Assembly: GCA_008638375.1 (NCBI GenBank)
Contig: CM018051.1
Location: forward strand, 8,791,387-8,855,386
Length of the DNA: 64,000 nucleotides
From: Nyssa sinensis
Taxonomy: Eukaryota; Streptophyta; Magnoliopsida; Cornales; Nyssaceae
Direction: 5' to 3'
Below the pieces are notes generated by a model, which searched no databases, had not been told where the DNA came from, and saw only the letters and a list, made by a program, of their open reading frames with translations. Within the stretch, counting starts at the first letter, position 1. Every line of letters begins with the position of its first letter. The position numbers were made by a program, and so were the translations under genes. Positions 57,503 through 64,000 of the stretch are shown in pieces.

Positions 57503-59317
57503 ATGTGCAGGGTTGGCTCGATAGAAGTTGAAGGTTAAGGTGAAAATTCTAAATGAGGCACTTTTTATAGTTAATTTAGTAATATTAATTAACTATCTAT
57601 ATGATAAAAACTTTCTTTAAAATCCATTCTTCTTAATTTTTTATATGAAAAATTATCAACTAAAATTTTACATTCAAAGTTTGCTAATATATTTTTTTTG
57701 ATCGGTTAAAAAAATGCTAATATATAATTTTCAAAATTTGCTAATATATAATGTTCAATAAAAAAATATAGCCAACTATTAAATCTTCCTGGTGACAAAA
57801 TCAATCATAGGTAGGATTTTTTTTTATCAATTTTAGTTTTGAAAAACTTCTTTCTATAGAAGCAACATAGGTATTGTCATTAATGTCTATAATACACGCA
57901 TTTGGAAAAGAATCTAGTATTTCTATAACAGACTTATCAAAAGCTCATCTTTTAGATTGAATTTACTCATCTACTCCTTTTTTTTCCCTAACGTCATCCA
58001 TATCTGGTTTCATATTACAATTATTGTTTATTGTTAAAAAACAAATACTTGCAAACAAAAGAACAAGAAAACCTGGCGCTTTGAGAACAAAAAATAAAAT
58101 AGAATTCGCAAGTGATTGCAATGTCCTCTTGTAAGCAAAGATAATACTGTAAACTTGTAGTAGTGAGTGTAGACATGTTAGTTGGAATATATGCGGAAAA
58201 ATAAAAAGAGCAAGAGAAGGGAGAAGAAGAAGAAAAGGCGTGAACAAAAAATGAAAAGCAATAGAGCAAATAGAAGAGAAATGCTTTAATATATATAAAT
58301 TAGGATGGGTCACACCATGCTTTAGTATGTGAAAAGTCTTTCCAAAATTATAATGTTATTTATATATGGTAGGTGTGTTTATATCTATAAGTTTGTTTGC
58401 TATTTCATAGGTTGGGCCATGGTTTTTAATAACTGCCGTTACGTATCAGTTTTTTGATCATTGGATACCGATAGTAGCCAATATATCGATGTTACAAAAA
58501 TTCACAACTGTATCGACTGATAGCCTGATACCGTTATGTATCGACTGTTATGGCCGTTAAAGGACCATTGCGACATTATAGCCTACAAGACTGTTACAGT
58601 TGTTTTAAGTTTTTATTTTTTTTAAAAAAAATAAATTTTCTTTTAATTTTTTAAATTGATTTTTTTTTTGCAAAATTCTTATGCTTTCTATTTTTATAAG
58701 ATTTATATATAAGAGAGATATTTAACAAAATAATTCAAAAAAAAATTGAAATGGGTTATCACAACATTCAGGTCAATACGAACTCGAAAAGGTCTCTTGG
58801 CTTCTAAATTTTTAAATTTTTTTTATTCCATAACTAATCACACTAAATTGATTTTTATGCTTATAATCATTTTTGTTATTATTTATACTACTTGTAATTT
58901 TATTCAAATTAAATGATACTTCTTATTAGCTTAACTTTAAAAAATCCATATAAAACAACAAAATATCTTGTCAAGTGTTATCTATAAGAAAAATATTTTT
59001 TTAGGTGTTAGAAAATTTAAAAATAATAGTAAAAAATATTAAAATGTGATAATTGTAGTCAAGATATGCGTGCCAATTACTTTTAAAAGATTTGCTAATA
59101 TTTGAAAAATATTCATAGTTTCAATTTTCGATTCCTGTTATGAATTATCAAATACTCCCGATATCGTTACATCGCGACCTGAGTCATATTTAAATCTATG
59201 GGTTGGGCTCATATTTAGTATAATGAAGTCATAATATGGCAAACATTTTAAACTTAAACCACATATTTAAAAAATTTTGTGGGCCTTCTCATTTATTTGG
59301 GGCCTTAGGCAGCCACC
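57503..59317. mobile_element. Old hAT-like non-autonomous element with a nested MITE
   Basis: The left part (CAGGGTTGGCTCGATAGAAG, then AATGAGGCACTTTTT) and right part (GTGGGCCTTCTCATTTATTT, then GGGGCCTTAGGCAGCCACC) resemble the two ends of a widespread plant hAT-type repeat. Its middle is AT-rich and carries the insert at 58418-59200. The right terminus seems lost or replaced by the SINE that follows. Confidence 0.5.
58418..59200. mobile_element. hAT-type MITE with perfect 8-bp target duplication GGTTGGGC
   Basis: A 783-bp insert flanked by GGTTGGGC at 58410-58417 and 59201-59208. Ends CATGGTTTTTAATAA and (inverted) CATAGATTTAAATATGA form short imperfect inverted repeats. Motifs such as GATACCGTTATGTATCGACT cluster near the left end and CCGATATCGTTACATCGCGA near the right. 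No coding capacity. A partial sister copy lies at 49510-49964. Confidence 0.85.
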
Positions 59318-59450
59318 TTAGTGGCAGAATAGTTGAGTAGACACTGCATATGCACATGCCACCCCATAAACTACTAATGGCGTTTGAGGACTCAAACCCC
59401 TCAACCTCCCCAAAGGGAAAGCAGCTAAGATGGATTCATTCCCAATTTCA
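59318..59450 (-). repeat. tRNA-derived SINE fragment
   Basis: Minus-strand GGGAGGTTGAGGGGTTTGAG followed by TCC holds a B-box-like GGTTTGAGTCC, and CCCTTTGGGG follows the same arrangement as the 63180-63310 copy (GGGAGGTTGAGGGTTTAAGT). Confidence 0.6.
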
Positions 59451-59476
59451 CAAAGGAAAACAATTTGGACTTGTTT

Positions 59477-59478
<2 letters not shown>

Positions 59479-59515
<37 letters not shown>
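59479..59515. repeat. (AT)n microsatellite
   Basis: About 18 AT units, uninterrupted. Other AT runs lie at 62407-62430 and 62627-62648. Confidence 0.95.
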
Positions 59516-59517
<2 letters not shown>

Positions 59518-60930
59518 CAAAACAAAAGTGAACTGAGGAAGGCTTATTAGCTTAGGGAATGCCTAATACATAACATCAAGAAACACGCCCCAAAGAAATT
59601 GCATCAAACAATAGTCATATTTTTCTCCACCCTCAAACTTAAATATGACACACCAACATGGTCTCATCAAATTCAAAGATACAAGAACACACATACAAGT
59701 TGATTAAGCTTAAATATCTACTAAAACAATGGTAATTGATTCTTTACCTAAGCCTAAAGAAAATAGTGGCAAAGGTGGCTTACGTCAATGCTAGAAACAG
59801 ATTGATTTTGGTGAGCCTTTTGGTTTTTGTTGGAAAACTTCCAAAAATTTTGTATAAACTGAAGCTGAAAATCTCATATGGAAATAATTTTAGTTAAGGA
59901 ATTACATCATCTATCCCACAAATTCCTCATCCAGGATTTTAAACCTAGCAGTAAAAAAGAAAAAATTCTCAAAAATTTCCTCCCAATTTCTCCCAACACC
60001 AGCTTGATTCCCAAATGGAATTTATCTTTTACATAAAGTTTGGAAATGCCACCTAGAGAGAGGGAGAAACCTGATAAACAAGACTCAACTACCGCACATG
60101 TTTGTTTCAAAGTACGATTTAAGAAAGGAGGGAGGTTGCAGCAATAATGAGTCTATGCTACTCTCTAGGTTCCATCATTTGTTTTTAAAAACAACAAACA
60201 AAAGGATATGGAAAAGTAAACAATGGAATTTGTTGCAGCTTCTTATTCTTTCTGAACACAGAAAATCATAGATCAGATTATGTAGCAAACTTCTACACAA
60301 AAGGAAGATGGAGAAGACAACATCAAGAAGAATGTATGGAACAATACTGGAGCATTTACATATATATGCATGTCTATTCCTGAGTGTGAATAAAGCAATA
60401 ACCAATTCAAAAATATAAACCTCTATACTAGAAAGACGAATGTAAAAATTCAAACTCTTTCCTACGGAGAGACGCAAAGAAGGATGGGAATAAGGCTAGA
60501 AGGAAAAAGAAGAAGAAAAACTCATTTTTAGATAGACACAATATAGGGGCTAAGGGAAACCAAAACGGGCTTTTCAGCCAACAAAATGAGCAGTCTTCGA
60601 CAGCTTGTTCACATGAATGGCATCAAAAAAGTTCTATGATTTGTCTTATCTTAAAAAAAAAAAAGATCTACAATTTCTCAGGACAAACTTGACAAAGAGG
60701 CTAAGGACAAGAAAGGGAAGTAGGTGATTCTCTTCACAAACTCGAGCAGTTTTTGGCTGCTCTATTCAGATGACTGTCAGAGACAAAGGACGCTTTTTTA
60801 TTTTTATTTTTTTTTTCTAGCTTTTTTTTTTATCGGTATTTTCTTCTAGCTTAATTTTCTCTCTTCTTCAATAAAGGGTCCGTCATAACACTTCCTCTGA
60901 AAAAGAAAATCCATTGCCAGATGAAAACAT
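59516..60930. other. Intergenic, no gene recognised
   Basis: AT-rich DNA. Open frames on the minus strand near 60175-60477 are hydrophobic but lack splice sites, homology or codon structure that would support a gene. Confidence 0.45.
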
Positions 60931-60937
60931 GAGGGTT

Positions 60938-61400
60938 AGGCAATAAGAAGTTTAAGCTGTTTAACCAAGCTCTGATATGGAAGCAGTTGTGGAGTTTTGC
61001 GGTTGGGAATGCCTTTTGGAGAGGGATCACCAAATTTGGGAGTTATTGGGATGGGTGAACTTCAAGAAGAGTAGGGTCATCGTACAATCTGGGGTTGCCA
61101 AAAAAAAACTGCATGAACTGTTGGAATGAGTTTGAGGCTTTAATTTCTTTCAAGGTACAATCAGGAAATACTGTAAGGTTTTTGCACGACTTTGGTGTGA
61201 AGATAGGTCTCTGAAGTCTGAAGGAAATTTTCCTAGAGTTGTATTATATCACTTCTAGGGAGGATGCTACAATTGCTGATTCTGCCTCCTTTGAAGTCAA
61301 TGGAGTGGTTTGGAATCCTTTGTTTAGGAGGTCCTTCCATGATTGGGAGATCTAGGTAGTTTCTTAGATGATGGCATTGCTAAGGAAGGGCGAAATGACG
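60938..61400 (+). mobile_element. LINE fragment (post-RT region)
   Basis: Plus-strand frames read FKLFNQALIWKQLWSF and GNAFWRGITKFG, then FKVQSGNTVRFLHDFGV, then VVWNPLFRRSFHDWEI. This is the stretch between the reverse transcriptase and the zf-RVT tail of plant L1-type LINEs. Stops interrupt it. Confidence 0.75.
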
Positions 61401-62080
61401 AGACCTATGAAGCACAAACAATATTTAGGCTCAAGTCCCTGTGTCAAACAACAAAAGGATTTAATAATTACTACTTGTATCTCAAATAATTGAAAAGGAC
61501 GAAAATTTTGAAAGTTTAATCATGTCATTTACAAAAAATAATATATTTGCAACTTTCACACATGTTCATGTAATTCGCCTTTCTTAGACATCTTCTATAT
61601 ATTTTTTATTATTACTTAACAAAAAATATTGCACATAATATTAACATTACTTTTACAAAAATTTTAATGACTATTTTTTAATTCTTATAAACAGATCATC
61701 ATAATGAAACAAATGGAATCAAATTTAACAATTCAATAACATTACCAAACCACTTATAAAAAAAGTAACATTTCCAAACCAAAACAGGATATTAATTAAC
61801 CTAAAAAGATTCGATATTATACATTCGAAAATAAATCAATTTTAGCCATCTAATAACAATACAATAATGGTAACAGTGGAACTCAATAGATAAGTTGTAA
61901 TTGAATAAAAAAATGAACAAATGCATAGCAAACAAAATATTAGCAAGCAAGAATAACATACCATGCAAACTGATTCAGAAGTAAAAAGAGAAGTAAGAGT
62001 TTGAAGAACGAATTAGGATTTAGGACACAAGATGTTGGGGAAAAATAATGTGTCAGGGTTTTTCTTAAAAGCTAGAATAG

Positions 62081-62266
62081 ATAAGTAGACTGAAAATTTT
62101 TGGGGCCAAATTCAAAAAAAGAACAAAATTTGTAAGGGCAAGTTCAGAAAAAGAAAATCAGTGGGGGCAACTATAAAATTCTTGTAAAAATTTGTAAAAT
62201 ACTAAACTAACCCCAACATTTTTCCAAATTTCAGTGGGGGCACCTTAAATCCGCCCTTGGGTGTCA
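62081..62266. mobile_element. Fragment related to the 42641-42916 MITE
   Basis: The pattern AATTTTTGGGGCCAAATTC...ACTAACCCCAACATTTTTCC...AAATCCGCCCTTG resembles the right half and end (CCGCCCTTG) of the element at 42641-42916. The left end is not identified. Confidence 0.45.
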
Positions 62267-62693
62267 GACATGCAAAAAAAGAGCGTCTAAATTTTGTATT
62301 GTTCTGAATTTCGGACACGTTATGGACATGTTAGTACATGTTTTGGACACTTGTTTTTTTTTTCTTTCCCTTCATTACTCTGTTTTTTGGGTTCTATATA
62401 TAAACATATATATATATATATATATATATAGTAGTTAGTAAATTTGTTTTGGAACTTGAATCACGGATATTGATGATTAAATGAAGAACTTTTTAAACTT
62501 TTATTTAATGGCTTTATTATTTTAATATCTTAATAATATTTTTATGATTTATGTGTTTTTACGCTAATTTATCTAAAATAATGTTAAATTTTTATTATAT
62601 GGTCATATAAAAAAATATAAATATATAATTATATATATATATATATATTCAATATATTCTTTGTCCTACTTTTTTGAGAAATGTCGTGTCTCG

Positions 62694-62895
62694 TATCCGT
62701 GCTTCTTAGGAGAAGACGGATGCTATTAGATGGAGGGTGGCAAGCGATCGTAACTTCTCGGTAAGTCTTTTTATGACAGGTCACTAAAGGGTTTCTTTCC
62801 CTCATAAAAGTATTTGGAAGACGAAAGCTCCTTCGAAGGTGGCCTTTTTCGCTTGGTCTGCTTTTTGGGAAGCCATTCTAACCTCTGATGTTTCA
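62694..62895 (+). mobile_element. LINE fragment (start of zf-RVT region)
   Basis: Plus-strand frames read DAIRWRVASDRNFSV, FYDRSLKGFLSL, KTKAPSKVAFFAWSAFWEAI, the family pattern just before the zinc-binding tail. In LINE order this directly follows the piece at 60938-61400, so both may come from one copy split by later insertions. Confidence 0.7.
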
Positions 62896-63179
62896 AGGAT
62901 TAACGGCACAATCAATCAAGTGTCAAATTCCATAATAAAATTGGATTCATTTTAAAGCCATATCAAAATTTTCAGTAAAATGAGAATCATTTTAAACCCA
63001 TATTGTCCCCTTTCGAGAACCATCAAATTAAACTTTATTGCAAAATTTAGCTTCGGGGCAAGAGTTAATTTTGAGTTGGGTGGACTCTATGCTACAATTA
63101 CATCTCAATCATATTGCTTTGCTTCACATAACATTGCATATGAACAAGAGAATCTTGAAGTAAGCCTTATCATTTTTTT

Positions 63180-63310
63180 TAATAGATAAATCACATACAC
63201 ACAAACACACTTTGCCCTTTAAGGGGACTTAAACCCTCAACCTCCCATGTGTGGGAGGTGCCAACCAAGCATGAGCTTGTTGGTGAAGTAACCCATATCA
63301 TAACTACAAA
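63180..63310 (-). repeat. tRNA-derived SINE
   Basis: On the minus strand, ACCAACAAGCTCATGCTTGG followed by TTGGCACC resembles an A box and GGTTTAAGTCC a B box, about 35 bases apart, followed by a (GT)-rich tail. This is the best preserved of three similar pieces in the window. Confidence 0.65.
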
Positions 63311-64000
63311 AGACCCATCAATTCACAATTAATGCATGCCACTTAGGTGAGTAGGATTTTTTTATTTTTTTATAAATTTTTGGGGTAGGGGTGGGCAACA
63401 TTCCCACTTTGGAACAGAATATTGCAAGAAGTATTAAAACCTTACATAATAGAATCCACAAAATCCATGTTCAAATCAGCTATTGCCAAAGTGAAACCTA
63501 AATTTTAGGAAAGCCAACCTCATAATTCTTGAAACCAACAACGAGGAAACGACTGCCCTGTTCCTTTTTATAGAGTGCTAATATTCATGAAATATCTCCA
63601 AACTAAAGTAAGATAACTAAGGAATCACATGTCAAAACCCAGGGTTCTGTGTATAGGGGTCCAAACTTTATATCAAACGTATGGATTAGGGTGTTCAAAT
63701 ATTGTAAGTTTTTTTATTTTGATGGAATTCTTTCAATCCTAAACAAGTCAGCTGTGTAGAAAAAATCTTAGGTTGGGGAGAAATTAAAACGAACACCGTT
63801 TTAAGGAATCACATGATCTAACCTTTTCAATAGGCAATTGTTACAAAGCGAATTTAGCCTCTGGATCTGTTGTGGCCCTCTAGCCGCTGCTACCACTGGG
63901 CTTCAATCGATGATCAGTAATTGACCTGGCCTCCAGCAGTCGTCCAGTCCGTACCGACGTTCGTCTATGGATTTTGTCCGCCTTCAACCCCTTCGTCGGT
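63311..64000. other. Unassigned right end of the window
   Basis: No gene is supported. The last 150 bases are GC-richer than the surroundings and could begin a gene or another repeat beyond the edge. Confidence 0.3.

Noticed and set aside
60175..60477. A 100-codon minus-strand hydrophobic open frame
   Set aside because: AT-rich, without splice sites, family resemblance or a neighbouring exon. Likely chance.
1..64000. CRISPR arrays, prokaryotic operons, tRNA or rRNA genes
   Set aside because: None seen. Direct repeats present are microsatellites, tandem duplications or transposons, and the tRNA-like boxes belong to SINE pieces without a full cloverleaf.

Overview
This is nuclear DNA from a flowering plant, most likely a eudicot and possibly a woody one. 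It is AT-rich, has small exons with GT-AG introns, and is packed with Ty1/copia LTR retrotransposons, L1-type LINEs, tRNA-derived SINEs and hAT-type non-autonomous DNA transposons. The three genes that can be named are plant proteins. The species cannot be read from the window.

Layout: (1) bases 1-71 may be the last codons of an unidentified plus-strand gene. A decayed minus-strand copia element follows (about 870-4350), itself split by a 642-bp hAT-type element with a perfect 8-bp target duplication. (2) 6390-8510 holds the last four exons of a NEMP/DUF2215 (PNET2-like) inner nuclear membrane protein; no 5' exons are visible. (3) 11039-25969 and 30437-46277 are tandem, same-strand copies of a CAT2/3/4-type (vacuolar) cationic amino acid transporter. 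Each has 14 exons with identical intron phases. The downstream copy is fully open (648 aa). The upstream copy is open in exons 2-14 but has a one-base frameshift in exon 1. Their introns hold most of the transposons: LINEs and a copia in copy 1; a 5.5-kb copia with both LTRs, a second LTR/PBS remnant and two hAT elements in copy 2. (4) 48755-52912 (minus) is a four-exon gene assembled here by splice phase. It would encode a small protein of about 174 aa with a C-terminal membrane anchor, and it also has a one-base excess in exon 1. Its third intron carries a LINE and a DNA transposon. (5) 54677-57252 (minus) is MFAP1, a spliceosome-associated protein, complete in two coding exons. (6) 57400-64000 is repeat-dominated: nested hAT-type elements, SINEs and LINE fragments.

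The genes do not form a pathway. CAT proteins move basic amino acids across (mainly vacuolar) membranes, the NEMP protein belongs to the nuclear envelope and MFAP1 to pre-mRNA splicing. The main stories are a tandem transporter duplication with possibly different fates for the two copies, two genes that each need removal of one base from a purine tract (real loss or assembly error), and a series of nested insertions whose target duplications are still readable. I found no prokaryotic-type system, CRISPR array or convincing novel multi-gene system.
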